Shown here in pieces: positions 42,272 through 51,158 of a stretch of DNA of 64,000 nt. The notes beneath the pieces are model-generated. The model worked only from the letters and a program-made list of their open reading frames with translations, was not told where the DNA came from and ran no database searches. Location: assembly GCF_013282805.1 (NCBI RefSeq), contig NZ_CP054038.1, positions 1,798,001-1,862,000 on the forward strand, read 5' to 3'. How positions within the stretch are numbered: position 1 is the stretch's first letter; the number at the start of each line of letters is the position of its first letter. The DNA is from Microbacterium hominis (GTDB taxonomy: Bacteria > Actinomycetota > Actinomycetes > Actinomycetales > Microbacteriaceae). The translations under genes were made by a program, and so were the position numbers.

Positions 42272-42862
42272 TCAGTCGTCGCTCCCGTGTCCGCCGTGCT
42301 TCTCGGAAGCGCGGTCGTCACCGCCTGATCCACTGCCGCCCGAACCGGACCCGCTGCGGTCGTCCGAACCGCCGTTGTCGTCGCCGACCTCTGCTTCGCC
42401 GCCGCCGCCGTTGTCGTCGCCGACCTCGGTTTCGCCGCCGCCGCCGTTGTCGTCGCCGACCTCGACTTCGTCGACTCCGCGGTCATCGCCGACCTCCACG
42501 CGCTGGTCGCGCGGGACCTCGCCGCCGTTGTCGTCGCCGACCTCGACTTCGTCGACTCCCCGGTCATCGCCGACCTCCACGCGCTGGTCGCGCGGGACGT
42601 CGCCGCCGTTGTCGTCGCCGGCCTCGGCTTCGTCGACTCCGCGGTCATCGCCGTCTTCCACGCGCTGGTCGCGCGGGACGTCGCCGCCGTCGTCGTCGCC
42701 GATGTCGAACAGGTCGTCCGTCGAGGTCAGATCGACGACCTGTCCCGACGCCGGCGCGCGGACGGGCACCGTCTGCGCGAACGACGAATTGCCCGCGAGG
42801 CCGATCACGGCCGGCACGGCAACCACGACGACCGCTGCGGCGCCGATGATGAGTCGCTTCAT
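42272..42862 (-). CDS. Secreted Asp/Gly-rich acidic repeat protein
   Basis: A 196-residue product of unknown function. A signal peptide is clear (KRLIIGAAAVVVVAVPAVIG, cleavage probably after the Ala near 29). From residue 55 three 27-residue tandem repeats (55-81, 82-108, 109-135) of the form GDD-N/D-GG-D/E-VPRDQRVE-VGDDRGVDEVEV follow one another. Two 12-residue units, GDDNGGGGE-T/A-EV (136-159), come next, and then a Ser/Gly tail ending HGGHGSDD. It has no cysteine and is very acidic, so it could bind calcium or other cations. It sits upstream of, and in the same direction as, the sensor kinase pair, separated by a terminator. The ribosome site is AAGGAG. Confidence 0.8.
   Translation of the reverse strand: MKRLIIGAAAVVVVAVPAVIGLAGNSSFAQTVPVRAPASGQVVDLTSTDDLFDIGDDDGGDVPRDQRVEDGDDRGVDEAEAGDDNGGDVPRDQRVEVGDDRGVDEVEVGDDNGGEVPRDQRVEVGDDRGVDEVEVGDDNGGGGETEVGDDNGGGGEAEVGDDNGGSDDRSGSGSGGSGSGGDDRASEKHGGHGSDD
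42368..42700 (-). repeat. In-frame tandem repeats (3 x 81 bp, then 36-bp units)
   Basis: Three 81-bp units (42458-42700) encode the 27-residue repeats and are nearly identical at the DNA level. Shorter 36-bp units follow (42368-42457). All differences keep the frame, so copy number could change by slippage or recombination without breaking the gene. Confidence 0.85.
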
Positions 42863-42894
42863 GATGCTCCTTGGTCGATTGTGCCGGTTCCGCC

Positions 42895-42913
42895 GGATTC
42901 CTGGGGGGAATCC
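42895..42913. promoter_or_regulatory. Inverted repeat upstream of the repeat protein gene
   Basis: GGATTCC (42895-42901) and GGAATCC (42907-42913) form a 7-bp inverted repeat 33 bp before the ATG of the acidic protein gene. This is a possible operator, for example for the neighbouring NarL-type regulator. The rest of 42863-43004 shows nothing definite. Confidence 0.35.
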
Positions 42914-43004
42914 TTTCGATCCGTCGACTCAAGGATCCGTCCGGCGCGACAGCGGCGCCATTGTCCGATGGTCCTAGTACCCGGTCGCGCCGCAGTCCGT
43001 CCCG

Positions 43005-44339
43005 TCAGACCGACACCTCCTGGGGGGCCGCCTCCGCGGCGGACTCGGGTTCGATCGTGCGCCTCGACGCCGCCCAGGCCGACACGAGGGTGATCGCCGA
43101 CAGCAGCGCGAGGACGATGCCGGGATGCCACCAGGCGAAACCGGTCGCCCCTCCCAGGGCCAGGGTGACCAGAGGCACGAACCCGCTCACGGTCGCGGCG
43201 ATGGCATACGACACCGACAGCGCCGAGTACCGGAAGTGATCCGGGAACAGATCGTTCATGAGGCCGCCCAGTGCCGCCCAGGACATCGTCGGGAGCACGC
43301 CGCCGATGATCATGGTCGCCACCAGCACCCCGAAGTTCGCGTACTGGAGGAGGAAGTACATGGGGAAGGCGATCAGGAGCGTTCCCAGCGCTCCCCACAT
43401 GACGATCCGCGCGGAACCCGCGCGGGTCGCCCACGCTCCGAACAGGGGGATGGTCACCAGCTGGAGCAGACCGCCGATCGTGGTGGCCACCAGCAGATCC
43501 TGGAAGCTGAAGCCCAGCTGCGAGACGCCGTAGTTCACGGTGTAGGTGTTCATGAGCGAGTACGAGCCGATGCCCAGCAGCGCCGAGCCGATCGCGATCG
43601 CGATCGCCGCCGGACGGGCGCGGAACATCGCCACGAACGGAAGGCGGTCGCGGCGCCGCTCGGAGACGACTCCTTCGAACACCGGCGTCTCGGTGATCGA
43701 CCATCGCAGGTACAGCGACACCGCCAGCAGCGGCAGGGCGATCAGGAACGGGATGCGCCAGCCCCATGCGGCGAGCTCCTCCGCGGGGAGCGCGAGCGTC
43801 ATGACGATGAACAGCCCGGCGGAGAGGATGGAGCCCACGGGCGAGCCGAGCTGGGGGATCGCGGCGTAGAAGGCGCGCTTGACCGGGCCGGAGTGCTCGG
43901 TCGCGATGAGGATCGATCCGCCCCACTCGCCGCCCAGCGAAAGCCCCTGCGCGATGCGCAGCAGCACCAGCAGGAGCGCGCCGACCCATCCCGCCTGGGC
44001 GTAGGTGGGGAGCAGGCCGATCAGACCCGTCGCGATGCCCATGATCGCGATCGTCCACAGCAGCGTGGTGCGGCGGCCGAGCCGATCGCCCATGTGGCCG
44101 AACAGGACGGCGCCGATCGGGCGCACGACGAAGGCGAGCGCCACCGTCGAGAAGCCCAGCAGAGCGCCGCCGAACTGGCCGAGCGGCTCGAAGAACAGCG
44201 GGCCGATGAAGTAGGCGGAGAAGTAGGCGAAGACGTAGAAGTCGAAGGACTCCAGCGAGGTGCCGACCATCGACGCCCAGGCGACACGGGGGGCGAGGGA
44301 ACCGGGGGCGGGGCGCTGCGCGGGGGCGGGGGAATTCAC
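43005..44339 (-). CDS. MFS metabolite:H+ symporter (MHS family)
   Basis: A transporter of about 444 residues with twelve membrane segments. SMVGTSLESFDFYVFAYFSA, then RPIGAVLFGHMGDRLGRRTT and ARIAQGLSLGGEWGGSI-like (RIAQGLSLGGEWGGSILIAT), are the signatures of the metabolite/H+ symporter subfamily (ProP/ShiA/KgtP relatives), which takes up organic acids, betaine or shikimate. The substrate is not deducible. The start is uncertain: the frame is open to 44414, but a CAGAAT box at 44348-44353 points to one of two GTG codons, and I chose 44339. Confidence 0.85.
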   Translation of the reverse strand: MNSPAPAQRPAPGSLAPRVAWASMVGTSLESFDFYVFAYFSAYFIGPLFFEPLGQFGGALLGFSTVALAFVVRPIGAVLFGHMGDRLGRRTTLLWTIAIMGIATGLIGLLPTYAQAGWVGALLLVLLRIAQGLSLGGEWGGSILIATEHSGPVKRAFYAAIPQLGSPVGSILSAGLFIVMTLALPAEELAAWGWRIPFLIALPLLAVSLYLRWSITETPVFEGVVSERRRDRLPFVAMFRARPAAIAIAIGSALLGIGSYSLMNTYTVNYGVSQLGFSFQDLLVATTIGGLLQLVTIPLFGAWATRAGSARIVMWGALGTLLIAFPMYFLLQYANFGVLVATMIIGGVLPTMSWAALGGLMNDLFPDHFRYSALSVSYAIAATVSGFVPLVTLALGGATGFAWWHPGIVLALLSAITLVSAWAASRRTIEPESAAEAAPQEVSV

Positions 44340-44347
44340 GGACACTG

Positions 44348-44353
44348 ATTCTG
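44348..44353 (-). promoter_or_regulatory. Likely -10 box (CAGAAT) of the MHS transporter gene
   Basis: CAGAAT on the minus strand ends two to eight bases before the alternative GTG starts at 44345 and 44339. The same CAGAAT-to-start layout occurs before the VKOR gene. Confidence 0.4.
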
Positions 44354-44432
44354 GCACGAGTCCAGAAACCGCGGATGCCGCGCGGGCATTCCCGCCGCAT
44401 CCCGTCTGCGGCATCCCCTTGCCCGAGCCCGG

Positions 44433-44438
44433 TAGAAT
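44433..44438 (+). promoter_or_regulatory. -10 box (TAGAAT) of the ileS T-box transcript
   Basis: TAGAAT places the transcript start near 44445, at the base of the T-box leader. Confidence 0.6.
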
Positions 44439-44444
44439 CGTGCG

Positions 44445-44639
44445 CAGAAAGCATCGATCCGGCCATCACCGGGGAGCTCTCGGAAGAAACCGCCGCGAGG
44501 TGGGACTAGAACCGAGCGGGGCAGGCCCGTCACAGCCGCAGTGAGAGAGGTCCCCGTGCGCGGGGGCACGCAGGGTGGTACCGCGGTCCGCGAGGATCGT
44601 CCCGGCAGGCTGAGTCCCTTCGAGCACCTGCGAGCAGAG
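44445..44639 (+). ncRNA. T-box riboswitch controlling ileS (actinobacterial translational type)
   Basis: The leader before ileS contains a short stem I region with GGCCATCACCGGGGAGC (about 44461-44478), in which ATC is the isoleucine specifier. The sequence then runs through TCGGAAGAA to the T-box consensus AGGGTGGTACCGCGG (44572-44586), whose TGGT pairs with the ACCA end of uncharged tRNA-Ile. A GC-rich stem (CCCCGTGCGCGGGGG) precedes the T-box. The closely similar actinobacterial ileS elements have an ultrashort stem I and control ribosome access instead of termination. In keeping with this, no T-tracted terminator follows, and the ileS ATG is only 53 bases after the motif. This leader fills the otherwise gene-free stretch 44340-44639. 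Confidence 0.92.
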
Positions 44640-47600
44640 ATGACCTACCCACGACCTTCCGCATTCGGCCCCGCGGCCGATGCTCCGGCATCCGTCGTCC
44701 CCAGCCCCCGGTTCCCCGAGATCGAGCGGGAGACGCTCGCCTTCTGGGAGGCCGACCAGACCTTCCGCGCCTCGATCGCGAACCGCGACGGCGCCGACGA
44801 GTGGGTGTTCTACGACGGCCCCCCGTTCGCGAACGGCCTGCCCCACTACGGGCACCTCCTGACGGGCTACGCCAAGGACGTCTTCCCCCGCTTCCAGACG
44901 ATGCGCGGCAAGAAGGTCGACCGCGTGTTCGGATGGGACACCCACGGACTGCCCGCCGAGCTCGAGGCGATGAAGCAGCTCGGCATCACCGAGAAGAGCC
45001 AGATCGAGGAGATGGGCCTCGGCGCCTTCAACGCGAAGGCCCGCGAGTCCGTGCTCGCCTACACGCGCGAGTGGGAGGACTACGTCACCCGCCAGGCGCG
45101 CTGGGTCGATTTCGAGAACGGCTACAAGACGCTCGACACGGGCTTCATGGAGTCCGTGCTGTGGGCCTTCACGGAGCTGTACGAGAAGGACCTCGCGTAC
45201 GAGGGTCACCGCGTGCTCCCGTACTGCTGGCGCGATGAGACGCCGCTGTCCAACCACGAGCTGCGCATGGACGACGACGTGTACAAGATGCGACAGGACC
45301 CGTCGGTGACGGTGACCTTCCCGCTCACGGGTGCGAAGGCCGAGGCGCTGGGCCTCACGGGCGTCCGCGCGCTCGCGTGGACGACGACCCCGTGGACCCT
45401 GCCGACCAACCTGGCCCTGGCGGTCGGTCCCGACATCGAGTACGTCGTCGTCCCCGGCGGCCCGGCCGGTGCCGCCGACGTGCACGCCGGCGACGACCCG
45501 GTCGAGGCGACCGCCCACCGCTATCTGCTGGCCGCCGACCTGCTCGGCGGATACGCGAAGGATCTCGGCTACGAGTCCGCCGAGGCCGCCCGGGATGCCG
45601 TCGAGCAGACGGTCCTCGGCGCCCAGCTGCAGGATGTGACCTACGACCGGCTCTTCGACTACTACGCCGACGCGCAGACGTGGGGCACCGGTCGGGCGTG
45701 GCGCATCCTCGTCGACGACTACGTCACGGTCTCGGACGGCACCGGAATCGTCCACCAGGCGCCCGCCTACGGTGAGGACGACCAGCGGGTGACCGAGGCC
45801 GCCGGCATCCCGCTGATCATGAGCCTCGACGACGGCGGGCGCTTCCTGCCGCAGGTCACCGATGTGGCCGGCGAGCTGTGGATGGATGCCAACACCCCCC
45901 TGGTGCGGGTGATGCGGTCTGCGGGGCGTCTGCTCCGACTCGCCAGCTACGAGCACTCCTACCCGCACTGCTGGCGATGCCGGAACCCGCTCATCTACAA
46001 GGCGGTGTCGAGCTGGTTCGTGCGGGTGACCGCGATCAAGGACCGCATGCTCGCGAACAACGAGCAGATCACATGGGTCCCCGACAACGTCAAGCACGGC
46101 CAGTTCGGCAAGTGGCTGGAGGGGGCGCGCGACTGGTCGATCAGTCGCAACCGGTACTGGGGGTCGCCGATCCCCGTCTGGAAGAGCGACGACCCCGAGC
46201 ACCCGCGGGTGGACGTCTACGGTTCGCTGGCCGACCTCGAGCGCGATTTCGGACGGTTGCCGCGCAACGAGGCCGGAGAGGTGGACCTCCACCGCCCGTT
46301 CATCGACGATCTCACCCGCCCGAACCCCGACGACCCGACCGGGCGCTCCACGATGCGCCGCATCGAGGACGTCTTCGACGTGTGGTTCGACTCGGGCTCG
46401 ATGCCGTACGCGCAGGTGCACTACCCCTTCGAGAACCAGGAGTGGTTCGACGCGCACGCCCCGGCCGACTTCATCGTCGAGTACATCGGGCAGACGCGCG
46501 GGTGGTTCTACGTGATGCACGTGCTCTCGACGGCGCTGTTCGACCGGCCGGCCTTCACCGGCGTCTCCTGCCACGGCATCGTGCTCGGCTCCGACGGGCT
46601 GAAGATGTCGAAGTCGCTGCGCAACTACCCCGACGTGAGCGAGGTGTTCGACCGGGACGGCTCGGACGCGATGCGCTGGTTCCTGATGTCGTCGTCGGTG
46701 CTGCGCGGCGGCAACCTCATCGTCACCGAGGAGGGCATCCGCGCCGGGGTGCGGGAGTTCCTGCTGCCGCTGTGGAACGCGTGGTACTTCTTCGCGACCT
46801 ACGCCAACGCCGCCTCCGGGCCCGATGGGTCCGGCTACGAGGCCACGTGGCGCACCGACTCGACCCATGTGCTCGACCGGTACATCCTCGCCCTCCTCGG
46901 CGATCTCGTGCGCGAGGTCGCGGAGGATCTGGAGGGCCTGGACTCCACCCTCGCGGCGGCCAAGCTCCGCGACTTCGCCGAGGCGCTCACGAACTGGTAC
47001 ATCCGGCGCTCGCGCGACCGGTTCTGGACGGGCGTCACCGACGACCCGGCCAGCCGCGAGGCGTTCGACACGCTCTACACCGTGCTCGAGACGCTCACCC
47101 GCGTCGCCGCCCCGCTGATCCCGCTCGTTTCCGAGAAGGTGTGGCAGGGCCTGACCGGCGGTCGCAGCGTGCACCTCCAGGACTGGCCGGATGCGGCGGC
47201 GTTCCCCGCCGCCGACGACATCCGTTCGGCGATGGATGCCGTGCGCGAGGCATCCAGCGTCGCCAACGCCCTGCGCAAGCGGGAAGGCAAGCGCGTGCGC
47301 CTGCCGCTGCCGCTGCTGACGGTCGCGGTTGCCGACGCCGCCGCGCTCGCGCAGTTCGACGGGATCCTCCGGGACGAACTGAACGTGAAGGCGGTCGACC
47401 TGGTCGAGCTCTCCGACGACGTCGCCGAGCGCTTCGGCATCAGCAAGCGGCTCACCGTCAACGCACGGGCCGCGGGACCGCGCCTGGGCAAGCAGGTCCA
47501 GCACGTGATCGCGGGTGCGCGCTCCGGCGTCTGGGAGGAGCGCGAGGGGGTCGTCGTCGTCGACGGGATCGCGCTGCAGGAGGGGGAGTACGAGCTCACC

Positions 47601-48020
47601 CTGGAGGCGGGCGGCGTCGGCGACGGCACCGCGATCGCCCTCCTGAGCGAGGGCGGATTCGTGCTCCTGGACACCGCGACGACTCCCGAACTCGAGGCCG
47701 AGGGCCTGGCCCGCGACGTCATCCGCGCAGTGCAGGACACGCGCAAGGCGGCGGGATTCGAGGTGAGCGACCGCATCCGGCTGGGTCTGCACTTCTTCGA
47801 CGGGGAGGATGCCGCCGCGGTCGAGTCGGCATTCGACGCCGCCGACATCGCGGGGGAGACCCTCGCGGTCGAGCACACCCTGTCGCACGGCGGCGAGCTC
47901 GTCTGGACGGCGGAGCGCCCCGTCGGCGCGCCGGACCATCTGGCCGAGTTCGGCGCCGGGACCTTCGCGAACGCCGGCGTGTTCACCGTGGCCGTGACCC
48001 GGGTGGAGGTGCCCGCATGA
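44640..48020 (+). CDS. ileS: Isoleucine--tRNA ligase
   Basis: Charges tRNA-Ile. The product has 1126 residues, the long form typical of actinobacteria. The HIGH motif reads PHYGHL (near residue 69) in [15 protein letters not shown]. The KMSKS motif is [11 protein letters not shown] (near 655). The editing domain lies between, with [11 protein letters not shown] in it. A zinc-ribbon-like HCWRCRNPL occurs around residue 440. The ATG at 44640 follows the T-box leader, and the ribosome site GCGAGCAGAG is weak, as expected if it is switched. The stop overlaps folC (ATGA). Confidence 0.95.
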   Translation: MTYPRPSAFGPAADAPASVVPSPRFPEIERETLAFWEADQTFRASIANRDGADEWVFYDGPPFANGLPHYGHLLTGYAKDVFPRFQTMRGKKVDRVFGWDTHGLPAELEAMKQLGITEKSQIEEMGLGAFNAKARESVLAYTREWEDYVTRQARWVDFENGYKTLDTGFMESVLWAFTELYEKDLAYEGHRVLPYCWRDETPLSNHELRMDDDVYKMRQDPSVTVTFPLTGAKAEALGLTGVRALAWTTTPWTLPTNLALAVGPDIEYVVVPGGPAGAADVHAGDDPVEATAHRYLLAADLLGGYAKDLGYESAEAARDAVEQTVLGAQLQDVTYDRLFDYYADAQTWGTGRAWRILVDDYVTVSDGTGIVHQAPAYGEDDQRVTEAAGIPLIMSLDDGGRFLPQVTDVAGELWMDANTPLVRVMRSAGRLLRLASYEHSYPHCWRCRNPLIYKAVSSWFVRVTAIKDRMLANNEQITWVPDNVKHGQFGKWLEGARDWSISRNRYWGSPIPVWKSDDPEHPRVDVYGSLADLERDFGRLPRNEAGEVDLHRPFIDDLTRPNPDDPTGRSTMRRIEDVFDVWFDSGSMPYAQVHYPFENQEWFDAHAPADFIVEYIGQTRGWFYVMHVLSTALFDRPAFTGVSCHGIVLGSDGLKMSKSLRNYPDVSEVFDRDGSDAMRWFLMSSSVLRGGNLIVTEEGIRAGVREFLLPLWNAWYFFATYANAASGPDGSGYEATWRTDSTHVLDRYILALLGDLVREVAEDLEGLDSTLAAAKLRDFAEALTNWYIRRSRDRFWTGVTDDPASREAFDTLYTVLETLTRVAAPLIPLVSEKVWQGLTGGRSVHLQDWPDAAAFPAADDIRSAMDAVREASSVANALRKREGKRVRLPLPLLTVAVADAAALAQFDGILRDELNVKAVDLVELSDDVAERFGISKRLTVNARAAGPRLGKQVQHVIAGARSGVWEEREGVVVVDGIALQEGEYELTLEAGGVGDGTAIALLSEGGFVLLDTATTPELEAEGLARDVIRAVQDTRKAAGFEVSDRIRLGLHFFDGEDAAAVESAFDAADIAGETLAVEHTLSHGGELVWTAERPVGAPDHLAEFGAGTFANAGVFTVAVTRVEVPA

Positions 48021-49375
48021 CCGATCGTGATCGCACCCGCGCCGACGCCGTGTACGCGGCGCTGCTCGAGCGCGCCGGCGAGCGCTGGGTGCAGCCCCGC
48101 AAGGAGCGCACCGCGCGACTGCTGGAGTACCTCGACGACCCGCAGAAGACCTACCGCGTCGTGCACGTGACCGGGACGAACGGGAAGACGTCGACCAGCC
48201 GCATCATCGAGAGCCTCGTGCGCGCCCACGGGCTGCGCACCGGTCTGTTCACCAGCCCCCACCTGGAGCGCTTCACCGAGCGCATCACCGTCGACGGCGA
48301 GCCGATCGGCGATGCGGCCGTCGCCGACGCGTGGGACGAGATCGTCCCCTTCGTCGAGATCGTGGATGCCGAACTCGACGCCCAGGGCGAAGAGCCGCTC
48401 ACCTTCTTCGAGCTGCTCACCGCTCTCGCCTTCGTCGCCTTCGCCGATGCGCCGATCGACGTGCTCGTGCTGGAGGTCGGCATGGGCGGGGCATGGGATT
48501 CCACCAACACCGCCGACGGCGACGTCGCGGTCTTCGCCCCGATCGACCTGGACCACGCGGAACGGCTGGGGGAGACCATCGCCGAGATCGCCGAGGTGAA
48601 GTCCGGCATCATCAAGGACGGCGCGGCCGTCGTCTCGGCCCGCCAGCACCCGGCGGCCGCCGAGGTGCTGCGCGCCGCCGCAGCCGCACGCGGCGCCTCG
48701 ATCGCGTTCGAGGGGGAGGGCTTCGCCGTCGCCGAGCAGCGACTGGCGGTGGGTGGCCAGCAGGTCACCGTCCGTGGCCTCGCCGGCACCTACTCCGACG
48801 AGTACCTGCCGCTGTACGGTGCCCACCAGGGCTTCAACGCCGCCCTCGCGATCGCCGCCGTCGAGTCGCTGGTCGGCGGCGGCGCACAGCCGATCGCGGG
48901 TGACGTGCTCGCGGAAGGGCTCGGCCAGGCCACCTCGCCCGGACGGCTCCAGCTGGTCGGCGTCGACCCGACGGTGCTGGTGGATGCCGCGCACAACCCG
49001 CACGGCGCGCGTGCACTCTCCGCTGCCCTGCGCGAATCGTTCGACTTCGACGAGTGGGGCGTCGTGCTCGGCATCCTCGGAGACAAGGACGCGGCGGGCA
49101 TCGTCGAGGAGCTGGCGCCGATCGCCGCCCACGTGTTCGCCACGGCACCGGCCTCCGACCGCGCCGCCCACCCTGATGCGATCGCCGACCTCGCGGAGGC
49201 GCGCGGGGCAGGCGTCACCGTGCACGGCGATCTCGCCGAGGCGGTCGAGGCGGCGCGCGCGTGGGCGGTGTCCGCGGATCGACGCGCGGTCGTGATCGCC
49301 GGATCGGTGGTGCTGGCCGGTGAGGCCGTCATGCTCGGGCAGAGCGAGGACTGGAAGGCGGGGTGGAGCCGATGA
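48017..49375 (+). CDS. folC: Folylpolyglutamate synthase / dihydrofolate synthase
   Basis: Adds glutamate to (dihydro)folate for retention and one-carbon metabolism. The product has 452 residues. The ATP loop is [10 protein letters not shown] (51-60), followed by [15 protein letters not shown] and the [13 protein letters not shown] block typical of Mur-ligase-like FolC. The C-terminal domain has [15 protein letters not shown]. The start overlaps the ileS stop, so it depends on the T-box-controlled transcript. The stop overlaps the DUF4233 start (ATGA). Confidence 0.93.
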   Translation: MTDRDRTRADAVYAALLERAGERWVQPRKERTARLLEYLDDPQKTYRVVHVTGTNGKTSTSRIIESLVRAHGLRTGLFTSPHLERFTERITVDGEPIGDAAVADAWDEIVPFVEIVDAELDAQGEEPLTFFELLTALAFVAFADAPIDVLVLEVGMGGAWDSTNTADGDVAVFAPIDLDHAERLGETIAEIAEVKSGIIKDGAAVVSARQHPAAAEVLRAAAAARGASIAFEGEGFAVAEQRLAVGGQQVTVRGLAGTYSDEYLPLYGAHQGFNAALAIAAVESLVGGGAQPIAGDVLAEGLGQATSPGRLQLVGVDPTVLVDAAHNPHGARALSAALRESFDFDEWGVVLGILGDKDAAGIVEELAPIAAHVFATAPASDRAAHPDAIADLAEARGAGVTVHGDLAEAVEAARAWAVSADRRAVVIAGSVVLAGEAVMLGQSEDWKAGWSR

Positions 49376-49779
49376 GCGCGCCCGCCGCGTCCTCCCCGCG
49401 CCGTCGCCGCCCCCGGGGGGCCGCAGAGTCGTTGGCCTCGGTGGTGCTCGTGTTCGAATCGATTCTCGCGTTCCTCGGCGGTCTGGCGATCTACGGTCTG
49501 CGCGCACTGCCCGAGAGCATCGACCCGTGGTGGGGCATCGTCGCCGGCGCGATCGTCGCGGTGCTGATGCTCGCGACCACCGCCGTCGTGCGCCACCGCT
49601 GGGGAATCGCCCTCGGGTGGGCTCTGCAGGTGCTCGTCGCGCTGGGGGCGATCCTCGTTCCCGCGCTCCTGCTCGTCGCCCTCATTTTCGGCGGCATGTA
49701 CGGATATGCCACCATCAAGGGGAGCGCCCTCGATCGGCGCAACGCCGAACTCGCGGCGAACAACCTCGACCAAGACTGA
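49372..49779 (+). CDS. DUF4233-type membrane protein
   Basis: A 135-residue protein with a basic N-terminus (SSPRRRRPRGA) and four hydrophobic segments, for example LASVVLVFESILAFLGGLAI and LQVLVALGAILVPALLLVAL. Position between folC and ndk and the sequence pattern match DUF4233, a conserved actinobacterial membrane protein of unknown role. It overlaps folC by four bases. A GTG at 49363 is an alternative start. Confidence 0.82.
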   Translation: MSAPAASSPRRRRPRGAAESLASVVLVFESILAFLGGLAIYGLRALPESIDPWWGIVAGAIVAVLMLATTAVVRHRWGIALGWALQVLVALGAILVPALLLVALIFGGMYGYATIKGSALDRRNAELAANNLDQD

Positions 49780-49801
49780 ACCGTCGAACGGAGACTGTGC
49801 C

Positions 49802-50218
49802 ATGGCCACCGAAGAGACCCTCGTCCTCGTCAAGCCCGACGGCGTCGCACGCGGACTGACCGGCGCGATCCTCGCCCGCATCGAGGCGAAGGGGTATGCC
49901 CTCGTCGACATCCGCCTGGTCGAGCCGGACCGCGAGACGCTCGAGAAGCACTACGCCGAGCACGCCGGCAAGCCCTTCTACGAGCCGCTGCTCGAGTTCA
50001 TGATGTCGGGTCCATCGGTCGCGATCCGACTCGCCGGCAACCGTGTGATCGAGGGGTTCCGCTCGCTGGCGGGAACGACCGATCCCACCACCGCCGCACC
50101 GGGCACCATCCGGGGCGACCTCGGGCGCGACTGGGGTCTCAAGGTCCAGCAGAATCTCGTGCACGGGTCGGACAGCCCCGAGTCCGCCGCGCGCGAACTC
50201 GGCATCTGGTTCGGCTGA
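49802..50218 (+). CDS. ndk: Nucleoside diphosphate kinase
   Basis: Balances NTP and dNTP pools by phosphate transfer through a phosphohistidine. The product has 138 residues. TLVLVKPDGVARGLTG opens it, and the active-site histidine is H121 in NLVHGSDSPESA. Length and motifs are standard. It is the fourth gene of the ileS unit. The ATG at 49802 has ACGGAGACTG upstream. Confidence 0.97.
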   Translation: MATEETLVLVKPDGVARGLTGAILARIEAKGYALVDIRLVEPDRETLEKHYAEHAGKPFYEPLLEFMMSGPSVAIRLAGNRVIEGFRSLAGTTDPTTAAPGTIRGDLGRDWGLKVQQNLVHGSDSPESAARELGIWFG

Positions 50219-50277
50219 CCCGCGTCGGTCCGGGCGGGCGGTGATCTCCCCGATCGCGGAATCCTCGCGAGCGGTCG

Positions 50278-50880
50278 TCAGAACAGCGAGCCCAGCACGT
50301 CCAGGCGGATCTGGGCGAGCACCGCGATGACCGCGTAGGAGAGGATCGCGAGGAGCGGGGTCCAGCTCATGAGCGCGTCAGCGCCCTTGCGCAGGCCGGC
50401 CGGGGCGGGAACCAGACCGGCCCGGAGCAGGTGGAGGACGACCGCGTAGAACGTCGGGATCGTCACGGCCCACGTGACCATGCACCACGGGCACAGCGTG
50501 CCGAGGACGAAGATCGACTGGCCGATCAACCAGACGACGAAGGTGAACGCCCCCGCGATCCCGAGCGCGAACAGCCACCAGAACCAGCGCGCGAACCGCG
50601 CGTGGGCGAGGATGGCGAACCCCACGACGATGGGGGCGACCCAGCCGGTGAGCCCCAGGATGGGGTTGGGGAAACCGAACACGCTGCCTTGCGGCGACTC
50701 CAGGTTGGCGGTGCACTGCACCAGCACGCTGAAGTCGCAGGACGCGCTCGCCTGCGGGTCCATCAGCAGGTGGAACCGCTCCATCGTGAGCGAGAACGCG
50801 GCCCACCATCCCACCGCGCCGGCGACGATCAGCCAGAGAGCCAGCGCAGTCGGTCGGGTGTGGGTCTGGGGTGAGGCCAT
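50278..50880 (-). CDS. Vitamin K epoxide reductase (VKOR) family protein
   Basis: A membrane thiol oxidoreductase that reoxidises a DsbA-like partner using quinone, in place of DsbB in actinobacteria. The product has 200 residues. C48 and C56 (SCDFSVLVQC) are the loop cysteines, and C130-x-x-C133 (LCPWC) is the active site next to the quinone. There are four or five membrane helices. No thioredoxin-like partner gene lies beside it here. The ATG at 50880 lies six bases after a CAGAAT box, so the longer frame to 51012 is rejected. It is divergent from rne. Confidence 0.93.
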   Translation of the reverse strand: MASPQTHTRPTALALWLIVAGAVGWWAAFSLTMERFHLLMDPQASASCDFSVLVQCTANLESPQGSVFGFPNPILGLTGWVAPIVVGFAILAHARFARWFWWLFALGIAGAFTFVVWLIGQSIFVLGTLCPWCMVTWAVTIPTFYAVVLHLLRAGLVPAPAGLRKGADALMSWTPLLAILSYAVIAVLAQIRLDVLGSLF

Positions 50881-50886
50881 GCCTCG

Positions 50887-50892
50887 ATTCTG
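50887..50892 (-). promoter_or_regulatory. -10 box (CAGAAT) of the VKOR gene, leaderless
   Basis: CAGAAT on the minus strand ends six bases before the ATG at 50880. Confidence 0.5.
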
Positions 50893-50967
50893 GCATCGCG
50901 TATCGCCGGCTTCCGCGGGACCAAAGTCCTGGCGCGTCGTCCGCGAGCAAATGCCCGGCAGAAGTGC

Positions 50968-50973
50968 GATAAT
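50968..50973 (+). promoter_or_regulatory. -10 box (GATAAT) and long leader of rne
   Basis: GATAAT implies a 5' leader of about 180 bases before the rne ATG at 51159. The leader can fold (GGGCG-ATGAA-CGCCC at about 51027-51041, and GC-rich stems at 51080-51140). Long autoregulatory leaders are known for rne in enterobacteria. A similar role here is inference. Confidence 0.45.
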
Positions 50974-51158
50974 GGTCCGCGATGCACCGCGGCCGCGCCG
51001 CCAGCGCATCACATGAAGACTTCAGGGCGATGAACGCCCTTCGCAGCCTGAGCCTCGGGCCGGCTGCAGACCGAGTGAGTTCGCGGCACCGCAGGTGCGG
51101 CGCCGCACGAGATTTCGCCGGGCGACGCGCGGTGCCGCCCGCAGGGAGTACGCCAGTG

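Noticed and set aside
42368..42700. Regular repeats that might suggest a CRISPR array
   Set aside because: The units are directly adjacent without unique spacers, keep the reading frame and encode Asp-rich repeats of a secreted protein.
44466..47939. 1157-codon minus-strand frame opposite ileS
   Set aside because: It is the antisense of ileS and crosses the T-box leader, with no recognisable domain.
50219..50277. Terminator between ndk and the VKOR gene
   Set aside because: Only weak, interrupted pairing around CGATCGCGG and CCTCGCGAG, so I could not support a hairpin.
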